Assembly: GCF_003112535.1 (NCBI RefSeq)
Contig: NZ_BEWA01000001.1
Location: 62,001 to 126,000, forward strand
Length of the DNA: 64,000 nt
Origin: Streptomyces rishiriensis
Lineage (GTDB): Bacteria; Actinomycetota; Actinomycetes; Streptomycetales; Streptomycetaceae
Direction: 5' to 3'
Below the pieces are notes generated by a model. The model was not told the DNA's origin. It saw nothing but the letters and a program-made list of their open reading frames with translations, and did not search any database. The number at the start of each line of letters is the position of its first letter. The first letter of the stretch is position 1. Both the position numbers and the translations under genes were made by a program. Shown one piece after another: positions 35,188 to 43,318 of this stretch.

Positions 35188-36316
35188 GTGACCCATCATC
35201 CCGGCCTCCTGCGGACAGCTCCCCTGCAGGGTGAGACGACCTCGTCGCTGATCTGCCGCATCGCGAGCCGCTACGGCATGGAAGCGAAAGCGTTGCGGTC
35301 GTCCTGGCAGTTTGCGCAACTACCCGCCAGGGCACGACGGCGGGGGCGCGCGGGCCGACGCCGAGGTGCCGCTGAACGCAGCCGGACGGCAGCTCCTGGC
35401 AGGCCTGTGCGGCGTCACCGAAGACGTGCTTGCGCAGGCGTTGCCGTCCTGGGGACAGGAGGACGCCAAGTTGTCGGCCGGGAAGAACGGGGTGCCGGCG
35501 GCGGCGTGGCGGACCGGCGGCGCGGCCGCGGGGCCGGTGGCGTTCGGCTGCCGCCTGTGCGCGGCCCGACGCACGGGAACGGCCGTGCGGGTCGTGCGGT
35601 ACGCGCCGCGATGGGAGCGGGTGTGCGCCCGGCACCGGCGGTGGCTGCTGGACGCGGACGCCGACCAGCCTCTTGAACATCTGGACGTACGGGGTGTGCC
35701 CGAAGTGGCCGCGGCGGTGGGCCGGTGTGGCGCGGCGGGCAGCACGGGCCGGAGCCGGGCCGGCGAGGGTGTTCGCTCTGGCGCACGCGGTCGTGGCCCG
35801 GTGGTGGGAGCAGGCCCTTCGCTGGGAACGCGAGGCGATCTGGCCGCGGCGGCTGCACCAGGTCGCGGGCGGCACGCCGGGACAGAGCTGGAGCGGTGGC
35901 GGATCGTGGGCCGGGACGCGGTCGTCTTCCCCGAGGTGGTGGCCGTCGCCGACGCGCTGCTGGACCCCGCCATGGCCGAGCTGGTGTGGATGGACAGCGG
36001 TGCCGGGCGGCCGCGGGCGCTGCCCGCCGAGGGGATGTTCTGCGGCCGGCTCGGTGAGCGGGTCGGCCGGCCGTGGCTGGGGCCGTTGGCCGCGACCGAC
36101 TACGGTGGCCCGCTGACCTCCTGGATGGGCAGCGTCATCCGCCTCCACCGCGGCGCCGGCGGGCCGCCCGGATACGACAACGACCCGTGGTGGCTGCGCC
36201 AGGAGCACCAGAGCGCGACCATGGCAGGGCAGTTGAGGTACTGGGCAAGGAGAAGAAGGCGCCCGGCTCGGGGAGGATGTGGCGGGCGGCGGTGCCCGCC
36301 GAACAGCGCACGCTGA
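35188..36316 (+). pseudogene. Frameshifted tniQ-family gene
   Basis: The GTG at 35188 starts a TniQ-like N-terminus (LLRTAPLQGETTSSLICRIA, then SRYGMEAKALRSSWQ). An extra T in the run at 35311-35313 shifts the frame; the next frame gives RADAEVPLNAAGRQLLAGLC and the zinc-binding FGCRLCAARR ... VCARHRRWLLD. A second shift near 35,715 moves to ARVFALAHAVVARWWEQALR, and a third near 35,880 returns to ERWRIVGRDAVVFPEVVAVA. The ancestral protein can be read across all frames, so this is a recent pseudogene. It is divergent from tap and followed by the tnsA-tniB fusion. Confidence 0.7.
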
Positions 36317-36570
36317 TCACCCGGGCGATCGAGAGGGCCGAGGAACAGCTGCTCCAGCTGCGCGGGGTGCAGACCGGGACCGCCGACGTCACCCGGCAGC
36401 TTCTGCGCAGCCTCCGCCACAGCGCCGGCCTGAGCGACAACGCCTGGAAGCGGACCGCTCTGGCGGCCGCGAACGCCGGAATCCCCCTGGAAGAAGTCGC
36501 CCGGTGGGTGGACATGACCCCTGACGCCTTGATGAACATGCTGACGGCCGGCCAGGAAGACAGTGGCTGA
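36277..36570 (+). CDS. Small helical protein, possible HTH
   Basis: The ~97-residue product is helical and ends with an HTH-like KRTALAAANAGIPLEEVARW followed by VDMTPDALMNML. The ATG at 36277 follows GGGGAGG with almost no spacer, and the frame is open further upstream, so the start is uncertain. It lies between the broken tniQ and the tnsA-tniB fusion and may belong to the same decayed set. Confidence 0.45.
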   Translation: MWRAAVPAEQRTLITRAIERAEEQLLQLRGVQTGTADVTRQLLRSLRHSAGLSDNAWKRTALAAANAGIPLEEVARWVDMTPDALMNMLTAGQEDSG

Positions 36571-36700
36571 AGGACCGCCCGGCAAGCGCGGAGCGGCCGC
36601 CATAAGGGGGCTCGTCAACCGTTAGCGCACGCGGTACCCGTTCGTGGCAGGAATCCCCAAAACCAGGTGACCGCAGGCGGATACGGCTTGGCTGAAGCAG

Positions 36701-37447
36701 GTGATCAACGCAGATACGGCCAGGCCGGGGAGCCTGGCAGGGCGGGTGGCGGCTGGTCGCCCTACCGAGTTCGAGGCAGTCTTTCACGACCCCGTCGGGC
36801 AGGTGGTCCGGCAGCGGTGGGCGGACGCCGCCCTCGCGGTGGCGTCCGAGGACCTGGCGCCGGTGTCCGCGTTCCCGGTGATCCCGGGGCGGCGGTGGGG
36901 ACCGGGCCTGTGGTGGTCGGCCACGACCGGGAAGCATGTCTCCGCGGGATCGAACGCGATGCGCACCCAGCTGATCGTCCTCGACCGCGATCCGCGCGTG
37001 ACCGCCCTGACGGGGCGGCCGGTACGGCTGCTGTGGCGCAACCCCCGCGGGCAGGTGCGTTCCAGGGTGGCGCAGCTCTTCGCCCGCTACACCGACGGCA
37101 CCGCCCTGCTCGCCGACTGCCCCAGCCACCCCGATGCCGGCGGCGCAGGCGCGATGAAGGCCGCTGAGGCGGTGGCGAAGGCGTGCACGTACATCGGCTG
37201 GACCTACCGCCGCCTCCCACCGCTCGACGGCATCCTGGCCGCCAACCTGAATAACGGCACCCTCCCCCGCCACGCCCCCTACCTCCACCAACGCACCGCC
37301 AGCCGCATCGGATCCCTCACACGACTCATCCGCCAAGCCGCCATCACCGCCATCCACGACGGAACCGAACGCATCACCAAGCAATCACTCGACACCATCC
37401 GCCTCGACCACCTCGCCGAAACCCACCACCGTCCCCGCACCCGATAA
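36701..37447 (+). CDS. In-frame TnsA::TniB fusion, deletion remnant
   Basis: Residues ~50-182 are TnsA-like: VIPGRRWGPGLWWSATTGKH, VLDRDPRVTALTGRPVRLLW, LFARYTDGTALLADC and YRRLPPLDGILAANL. Residues ~184-248 are instead the C-terminal end of TniB: GTLPRHAPYLHQRTASRIGS, then LTRLIRQAAITAIHDGTERI. The junction near 182-184 therefore removes the TnsA tail, all of tniA and most of tniB while keeping the frame. The TnsA catalytic acids are gone (Thr89 and Gln125 stand where E and D are expected), so the product cannot be an active nuclease. GTG at 36701 is the start. Confidence 0.65.
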   Translation: MINADTARPGSLAGRVAAGRPTEFEAVFHDPVGQVVRQRWADAALAVASEDLAPVSAFPVIPGRRWGPGLWWSATTGKHVSAGSNAMRTQLIVLDRDPRVTALTGRPVRLLWRNPRGQVRSRVAQLFARYTDGTALLADCPSHPDAGGAGAMKAAEAVAKACTYIGWTYRRLPPLDGILAANLNNGTLPRHAPYLHQRTASRIGSLTRLIRQAAITAIHDGTERITKQSLDTIRLDHLAETHHRPRTR

Positions 37448-37577
37448 CCCCCGCCCCCAAACGCAATGGCCGTCGCAGCGTCAAGGGGCCGACCGGCCGC
37501 CAAGGACTCGCTCCCGTTCCTTGGCCAATCCAGCCCGTCCAGGAGTCAGCCTCCCGCCGTCCGGGAAGGACGCCTGC

Positions 37578-38117
37578 GTGGACTCATCGGCGTGGGTGGG
37601 GGCGCTATTCGGCCTGGCAGGAACCATGATCGGAGGAACCCTTTCGATCTGGTCCGCAGTCATTGCCCAGCGACGGCAGGCAGCTCAAGCGCGTGATGAT
37701 CAACGGCAGACCCGTGCAGCCACAGCGACTGAGGCGGCGCTGACCGAACTGCTCGAAATAGAACGCGATGCCCGCCGAGCCGGCCCTCACGACAACGCCC
37801 GCAGTCACCTACTCCACGAACGCATACTGAGCATCCAAGTCCTGATGCAGCGCGTTCCTGACGCCGGCCTTCGTGACCGAGTGAGAGAAAACTGCCTGCT
37901 GATGCCTCTCCATCTTCCTGACGACACCAGAACCTGGGAGCAGCGACGGGTCGACAGGATCCACCTCTGCCGTGACGCCATCGCCTGCCTGGGCGCCTAC
38001 CTCCGGGGTGAGGCAATGCCACCACGCACGAACCCAGTTGGGGAGATCCGCGCGCTTTGGCACTCTTCCGACATCGGTTCAGAGACAGACATGTTCTTCT
38101 ACGAGCCGGAAACATAG
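37578..38117 (+). CDS. Small single-pass membrane protein
   Basis: The 179-residue protein has one N-terminal membrane helix (SAWVGALFGLAGTMIGGTLS, ~3-27), then a basic, charged helical region (QRRQAAQARDDQRQTRAATA), as in many small actinobacterial membrane proteins of unknown role. GTG at 37578 has GGAAGGA eight bases upstream; the frame is open from 37521. No neighbour suggests a function. Confidence 0.55.
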   Translation: MDSSAWVGALFGLAGTMIGGTLSIWSAVIAQRRQAAQARDDQRQTRAATATEAALTELLEIERDARRAGPHDNARSHLLHERILSIQVLMQRVPDAGLRDRVRENCLLMPLHLPDDTRTWEQRRVDRIHLCRDAIACLGAYLRGEAMPPRTNPVGEIRALWHSSDIGSETDMFFYEPET

Positions 38118-38702
38118 CGGGCACCGGTCCGGCGGCCACACAAGCCGATCACCACCCAGCCGATACACACCAAAACAGCCCGTCGTGCCCGGCGAGGGGC
38201 TGGCCGGGCTCTACGCCGAGGCGGGCGCGACCACCGCCGACGGCACCACCAAAACAGGCCTGGCCAGCACAAACACACGCCGGGCCTTTTCACGCTAGAG
38301 CTACCTGCAACGAACCCAGCCCCGCTCCACACACACCACACAAGCCCAGCTCACACACCCCGGCCTCCCCACCGAAGCCACCCGCCCCGCCTCTCAGCGA
38401 ACCAGCAACACACCGGGCCAGCCGCCGCCCCGTACACCAACAAGCCCCCCTCCGAGCGTCAGACGAGCTCTCGGCGGTCGGAGGACTCACCGGGCTCCGA
38501 TCAACTCGAAGCTGAGCAACTACCCGATCCACAAGTCTTGACTGTTGCTCATCGCAGCAGCGGTCCTCGCTCTGGAGCGGCAACGCCGAAAGACGTCAAA
38601 GATGTGTTCAACTGCGTTCCGACGCCCGTAGATGCGCACCACATACCGGCGTTCGGCGACGGGCCGTCTGTCCGTCTTCCTCGACAAGCTGTACGCCTGA
38701 GG
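38118..38702. other. Gene-free gap at the border of the two regions
   Basis: About 585 bases carry no convincing gene on either strand. The plus strand from 38,140 to 38,460 is C- and A-rich (many ACA, CACC and CCCC tracts), unlike either flank. This gap separates the telomere/transposon region from the metabolic region and may be a junction left by insertion or recombination. Confidence 0.4.
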
Positions 38703-39498
38703 TCAGGCCTCCCCGACGGCGAGGACGATCTTGCCGCGGTTGTCCCGCTGTTCCAGCCGCTCGTGGGCGGCCCGGGCCTCCTCGAGCGGCAGCACGGTCT
38801 CGACCGGCACCCGGTACGTCCGGTCCGCGACGCGCTCGGCCAGTTCCCGCAGGTCGGCTCGCGGGTCGTAGCCGTGGATCTGCAGGTTGGTGAGCTGGAA
38901 GCCGAGGATCGAGGCGTTCTTCGGGTAGAAGTCGCGGGTGTCGACGGTGGTGGGCTCCCGTGCGACATTGGCCAGCGCCACCACCCGGCCGCCGGGCGCC
39001 GGCCTCGGCGGCGATCTGCACGGCCGCACTGCCCACCCCGCTCGCGGCGGCCTTCACCACGACCGTGTCCCCCTTGCCGGCCCCGGCGAGGTGCCGCAGG
39101 CAGTACCAGGCCGACAGCCATGCGATCGGCAGCGCGGCCGCGGTCGTCAGGTCCACCGCGTCGGGCAAGGCCACCACCTGCCCGACGGGCACCGCGGCCA
39201 GCTCTGCGTAGAAGCCGGGAGCGGCGTCCCCGTCGAGGGCCGCCACGCGCTGTCCGACCTCCAGCCCGGTGACTCCGTCCCCCACCGCGGCGACGGTTCC
39301 CGCCGCCTCCGCGCCCGGAATCAGCGGCGGCCGCCCGGCGCGGTGGTAGACCCCGGACCTGACCAGGGCGTCCGCCCGGTTCACGCCCGCCGCGGCGATC
39401 CGTACGAGCACCTGCCCGGGCCCCGCCACGGGATCGGGCACCTCGACCGGCACCAGCACCTCGGGGCCGCCGAAGTCGTCGATCCGCACCGCACGCAT
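38703..39498 (-). pseudogene. Quinone oxidoreductase with internal deletion
   Basis: The N-terminal half is a normal zinc-free MDR quinone oxidoreductase: MRAVRIDDFGGPEVLVPVEV, GVYHRAGRPPLIPGAEAAGT, KGDTVVVKAAASGVGSAAVQ, then IAAEAGA. It then jumps, in another frame, to GGRVVALANVAREPTTVDTR and the usual C-terminus NRGKIVLAVGEA. Comparison with the family layout shows that roughly 60-70 codons of the NADPH-binding fold are missing at ~39,000. The enzyme cannot work. It is divergent from the CGNR regulator, with the double operator between them. Confidence 0.75.
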
Positions 39499-39534
39499 AC
39501 CGCACCCGCTTCCTGCCGCAGCCGCCGGGACGAC

Positions 39535-39585
39535 TGACACCGGTTCATGTGGTGTCACCTTGCGACACCACATGAACCGGTGTCA
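39535..39585. promoter_or_regulatory. Perfect 22-bp inverted repeat, double operator
   Basis: The 22-base arm at 39535-39556 (TGACACCGGTTCATGTGG then TGTC) is exactly repeated in inverse at 39564-39585 around a 7-base spacer. Each arm itself starts with TGACACC, and GGTGTCA closes the site. It lies between the divergent oxidoreductase and CGNR regulator genes, so binding there would control both. Confidence 0.65.
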
Positions 39586-39606
39586 AGGCAGGTTAGGATC
39601 GTTCGC

Positions 39607-40185
39607 ATGACCAGTGCGTCCGACCCGGTGCTCGCCTTCCCCTTCGTAGGGGGCCGCCCCTGCCTGGACTTCGTCGCCACGCTCGGCAGGCGGCACGCCA
39701 CCCCGGTCGAGCGGATCCCCGACACCGCCGCGCTGGCCCACTGGTTCCACGAGGCCGGGCTCACGCCGGACGAGGGCCCCCTGCAGGTCACCGCCGGCGA
39801 CCTGAGCGAGGCCCGGGTGCTGCGCGAGGCGCTCCACCGCGTCCTGCGGTCGGCGATGGCCGACGATGATCCGGACCCGGCCGACGTGGCGCTGGTCAAC
39901 GAGAGCGCTGCCCGCCCTGACCTGGCCCCCCAGCTGGGCGAACGCCGCTGGACGGCCCGGCATCCGGTGCGTGCCGCGCTGACGACGGTGGCCCGGGACG
40001 CCGTCCTGCTGGTGCGCGGCCCCCTGCTGGAGCGGGTCAAGAAGTGCGAGAACCGCGACTGCTCCCTGCTCTTCCTGGACGACTCCCAGGCGCGCCGCCG
40101 CCGTTGGTGTTCCATGGAACGCTGCGGCAACCTCGCCAAGGTCGCCGGATACCGGTCGCGCAGCCGGACGGGCGCCACCCCGTGA
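39607..40185 (+). CDS. CGNR zinc-finger regulator with ABATE domain
   Basis: The 192-residue protein has the N-terminal ABATE-type domain (FVGGRPCLDFVATLGRRHAT) and a C-terminal CGNR zinc finger (VKKCENRDCSLLFLDDSQAR, then RRRRWCSMERCGNLAKVAGY) that binds DNA. Such proteins are stress- or ligand-responsive regulators in actinobacteria. The ATG at 39607 lies 21 bases after the double operator, so it probably controls itself and the divergent oxidoreductase, which is now a pseudogene. Confidence 0.8.
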   Translation: MTSASDPVLAFPFVGGRPCLDFVATLGRRHATPVERIPDTAALAHWFHEAGLTPDEGPLQVTAGDLSEARVLREALHRVLRSAMADDDPDPADVALVNESAARPDLAPQLGERRWTARHPVRAALTTVARDAVLLVRGPLLERVKKCENRDCSLLFLDDSQARRRRWCSMERCGNLAKVAGYRSRSRTGATP

Positions 40186-40457
40186 GGCCCGCACCTGCCG
40201 ACCGCGACCGGCGAGGTCCGCGGCGGCCCCTTGCCGCCCGGCGAAAGGCTTCGCGCCAGCGGTGGTGGCTGGTCCGCTGGTCGCACCAGGCGGACCCGAG
40301 CCATCCCGGTTGCCCGCCGGTCGCGCGGCTCGATCACGGCTCTTAGCGTGGAACAAGGAATGTTCCCCCGCGGTCGCCGTTTCCGGCGATGGGGTGCTCA
40401 GCCGTGACGCGCCGGCCCTCGGGCCCACACCGTACGGCAGGGAGGAGGCGGTGGGGG

Positions 40458-41246
40458 ATGGGCGCTGACTGGCAGCTGCTCGAATCCGGACCGGCAGACG
40501 CCGCCGACACGGTGCTGCTGCTTCCCGGGGGCATGTGCAGCGCAGAGTCGTTCGCGGAGGTGATGGCGCAACCCGTGCTCGAACGGCTGCGGCTCGTGGC
40601 CGCGACCATGCCAGGACACGCGGGGGCCGCACCTCTGGAGGATTGCAGCATGGCGTCCTACGCGCGGGTGTCGGCGGAGCTGGCGGAAGAGATGCGGGCG
40701 GATGTCGTGGCCGGGTTCAGCATGGGCGCGTCCGTCGCGGTGGAGATGGTCACCTCCGGCGCGTTCACCGGGCCGGTCGTGCTGTCGGGCGTCAGCCTCA
40801 GCTCCCCCGACGAACCGGCGTTCTTCCGCGCGCTCGTGGCGCTGGGCCGCGTACTCGGCGGCATCCCGGTGAGGCTGCTGGGCAAGGCGACCGGGGTGAT
40901 GCTCAAGCACATGCGGATGTCCACGGAACGTCAGGCCGAACTGCGCGCCGACTTCGACAGGAACGACCCGGCGGTCATGCGGCGGATCCTGCTGGAGTAC
41001 ACACGGTGGCTGCGCCAGGACGAGCAGCGGGCCGTCCGGCTGTGCCAGGCCGGCGTGCCGGCCTGGCTTATCCACGCCGAGAAGGGCGACGGCGGGCTCA
41101 CCGACGCCGAGCGCAGCACCCTGGAAGCCTGCCCGAACGCCCGTGTGGTGACGATCCCGGGCTCGGCGTTCTTCCTTCCGGTGGAGGCCCCCGAACCGCT
41201 GGCCGCGGCCATCGCTGAGGCCGTCGCCCTCGCTACCCGCCCGTAG
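40458..41246 (+). CDS. Alpha/beta hydrolase
   Basis: The 262-residue protein has an alpha/beta-hydrolase layout: VLLLPGGMCSAESFAEVMAQ (oxyanion region), VVAGFSMGASVAVEM with the nucleophile Ser in GFSMG, an acidic region near AEKGDGG, and a late SAFFLPVEAPEPLAAAIAEA where the catalytic His would normally sit. No histidine is visible in that last segment, so activity is uncertain. The ATG at 40458 has GGAGGAGG nine bases upstream. It stands alone between the regulator and the cluster; the substrate is unknown. Confidence 0.65.
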   Translation: MGADWQLLESGPADAADTVLLLPGGMCSAESFAEVMAQPVLERLRLVAATMPGHAGAAPLEDCSMASYARVSAELAEEMRADVVAGFSMGASVAVEMVTSGAFTGPVVLSGVSLSSPDEPAFFRALVALGRVLGGIPVRLLGKATGVMLKHMRMSTERQAELRADFDRNDPAVMRRILLEYTRWLRQDEQRAVRLCQAGVPAWLIHAEKGDGGLTDAERSTLEACPNARVVTIPGSAFFLPVEAPEPLAAAIAEAVALATRP

Positions 41247-41297
41247 CCGGCCGGGGTCCGCCACGGGCGAACGTCTCCGTCATCGATGCCGCGCCAG

Positions 41298-41420
41298 TCA
41301 CCAGCAGTAACCGTTCTCGACGGACAGGCCGGCGTATGTGTCACCCTTCAGGGAGACGGCGCTGACCCCGTACGAGTAGCGGCTGCCCTTCTTGCCGGAC
41401 CTGCCGGGGGGGGACGCCAT
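41298..41420 (-). other. 40-residue ORF, possible tail of a lost secreted protein
   Basis: A short frame encodes MASPPGRSGKKGSRYSYGVS followed by AVSLKGDTYAGLSVENGYCW and a stop. The end looks like the C-terminus of a small secreted protein. A run of eight G at 41405-41412 near the start is a likely frameshift site, so this may be a remnant. No ribosome-binding site is visible. Confidence 0.25.
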
Positions 41421-41521
41421 GATTTCGATCGCCTTCGAAATGCCGTGCCCTCGTGCCGTCGCCGGCGACCGGTGTCAGGCCGGTCGCGGGCAGGCCGGTG
41501 GGGTCTGGTTTGCGGGTGGGG

Positions 41522-42589
41522 TCAGGCCGGTGTGTTCCAGTGCTTCGGCACGGCGTCGGTGTCGGCGCCGGGGGCGGGGGCCGGGCGGGGGGCGGGGGGC
41601 GGGGTGCGGGAGAAGCGGGGGGCGGGGGACGGCTGGGGGCGGCCGGCGACCTCGGTGAACGTCGCGCGCTCGCGCAGGGCGGGGTGCTCCGCGGCTTCCC
41701 CGGGGGTGAGGACGGGCACCACGCAGGCGTCGTGGTCGGCGAACACCTTGGCCCAGTGGTCCCGGGGGCGGGTCCGGAACGCTTCGGCGATCCGGCCTCG
41801 CAGGGCCGGCCAGTTCGCCTGGTCGGCGCGGTCGGGCAGGTCGGCGGCGTCCAGGTCGAGCTGTGCGCAGAGGGCGTCGTAGAACCGCGGCTCGATCGCG
41901 CCGACCGCGACGTGCCCGCCGTCCTGGCATGCGTAGGTGGTGTAGAACGGCGCGTCGGTCACCGTGACGTTGCCCGGGTTGTCCCGCCACTGGCGGACCA
42001 TCACCTCCAGCAGGGCCGCTCCGTCGGCCATGGCCGCGTCGACCACCTGGCCGCGCCCGCTGCGGGAGCGCTCGTGCAGCGCCGCCAGCACACCGAGGAC
42101 CTGGAGCAGACCGCCGCCGGCGAAGGTGGACAGATACGTCGAGGGAGGCGACGGGGAGCCGGCGGCGTCCGCGTCGCTGTGGAGTGCTCCGGCCAGGGCG
42201 AGGAAGCTGATGTCGTGCCCGGAGCGCTGCGCCCAGGGTCCGCTCTGGCCCCAGCCGGACACCCTGGCGTAGACGAGGCGGGGGTTGGAGTCGGCGAAGG
42301 ACTCCGGGCCCAGGCCCAGGCGCTCGCATGCCCCCGGGCGCAGGCCTTCGAGCAGGACGTCGGCGCGGTCCACCAGGGCGCGCACCTGGCGTATGCCGTC
42401 GGGGTTCTTCAGGTCGGCCGTGACCGAGCGGCGGGAGCGGCCGAGGGGGTCGGCGGGCCCGGATGTGCCGGCGCCCGGGCGGTCGATGCGCACGACGTCG
42501 GCGCCCAGGTCTGCGAGGAGCGTGGCGGCGAAGGCGCAGGGTGCGCCGCTCGCCAGCTCGACCACGCGTACACCGTTGAGTGGCCCCAT
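41522..42589 (-). CDS. Alpha-methylacyl-CoA racemase-like CaiB/BaiF protein
   Basis: Family members epimerise 2-methylacyl-CoAs or move CoA between acids. The 355-residue protein has MGPLNGVRVVELASGAPCAF, LLADLGADVVRIDRPG, and GHDISFLALAGALHS with His125 at the racemase catalytic position. The second catalytic residue, Asp in the usual GDFGGG, is Thr155 here (LSTFAGGG), while Glu in AIEPRFY is kept. Racemase activity is therefore uncertain. ATG at 42589 gives proper spacing to AAAGGAG. It is the last gene of the minus-strand cluster, and its Pro/Ala-rich C-terminus is unusual. Confidence 0.8.
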   Translation of the reverse strand: MGPLNGVRVVELASGAPCAFAATLLADLGADVVRIDRPGAGTSGPADPLGRSRRSVTADLKNPDGIRQVRALVDRADVLLEGLRPGACERLGLGPESFADSNPRLVYARVSGWGQSGPWAQRSGHDISFLALAGALHSDADAAGSPSPPSTYLSTFAGGGLLQVLGVLAALHERSRSGRGQVVDAAMADGAALLEVMVRQWRDNPGNVTVTDAPFYTTYACQDGGHVAVGAIEPRFYDALCAQLDLDAADLPDRADQANWPALRGRIAEAFRTRPRDHWAKVFADHDACVVPVLTPGEAAEHPALRERATFTEVAGRPQPSPAPRFSRTPPPAPRPAPAPGADTDAVPKHWNTPA

Positions 42590-42778
42590 GAGGCTCATCT
42601 CCTTTCCAGTGACTTCTCTGATTTCTCGGGTGCGGTTTGGACGGGTCTATGGTGATGAGTTTTCACGAATCGGTTCGCGATTTTCGCTTCGGGATTCCGT
42701 ATTGTTTCGCCTCTGATTTCTTCCCTATCTTGCGAGTGTTTTTCCTCTTGCTTTCCCGGATGAGAAAGGGCAGGAATC

Positions 42779-43198
42779 GTGACGGTTCTCTACACGGCTG
42801 AGGTCACGTCGTCGGGAGACGGCCGCAAGGGCCGGGTCAGCTCCTCGGACGGTGTGCTGGACCTGGGACTGGACGCGCCCAAGGAGGTGGGCGGCTCCGG
42901 GGAGCGGACCAATCCGGAGCAGCTGTTCGCCGCGGGGTACGCGGCCTGCTTCCACAGTGCGCTGCGGTTGTCCGCGCGTGAGGCGCGGGTGCGGCTCGAG
43001 GAGGAGCCGGCCGTCACGGCCCGGGTGCACCTCGAGCGTGACGACTCCGGTTACGGGATCAGCGCCGATCTGACGGTGCGGATGCCGGGCGTGGCCGCGC
43101 AGGCGGCGCGGGAGCTGGTGGAGCGGGCCCATGCCCGCTGCCCGTACTCGCGGGCCGTGCGCGGCAACGTCCGCGTGGGGATCGAGCTGGCCGGCTGA
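42779..43198 (+). CDS. ohr: Organic hydroperoxide resistance protein (Ohr/OsmC)
   Basis: Ohr is a thiol peroxidase that reduces organic hydroperoxides. The 139-residue protein has both reactive cysteines (AAGYAACFHSAL and AHARCPYSRAVRGN) and the typical start VLYTAEVTSSGDGRKG. The GTG at 42779 has a purine-rich leader. It is the only plus-strand gene in this part of the cluster and converges on hemL across a strong hairpin. It may protect the producer from peroxides made by the flavin enzymes; this is inference. Confidence 0.88.
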   Translation: MTVLYTAEVTSSGDGRKGRVSSSDGVLDLGLDAPKEVGGSGERTNPEQLFAAGYAACFHSALRLSAREARVRLEEEPAVTARVHLERDDSGYGISADLTVRMPGVAAQAARELVERAHARCPYSRAVRGNVRVGIELAG

Positions 43199-43262
43199 AG
43201 GCCGGGTTCCCCTGCGGCGCGTTCGATGGGCTCGGCGCGTTGGAGGTGATGCTCCCGGTGTG

Positions 43263-43299
43263 CGCCGCCGGAGCCGGACGGGGTCCGGCTCCGGCGGCG
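43263..43299. terminator. 16-bp-stem bidirectional terminator
   Basis: The arms CGCCGCCGGAGCCGGA and TCCGGCTCCGGCGGCG pair perfectly around CGGGG, between the convergent ohr and hemL genes. Confidence 0.75.
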
Positions 43300-43318
43300 T
43301 CCGCGTGTGCGGGCCTGC

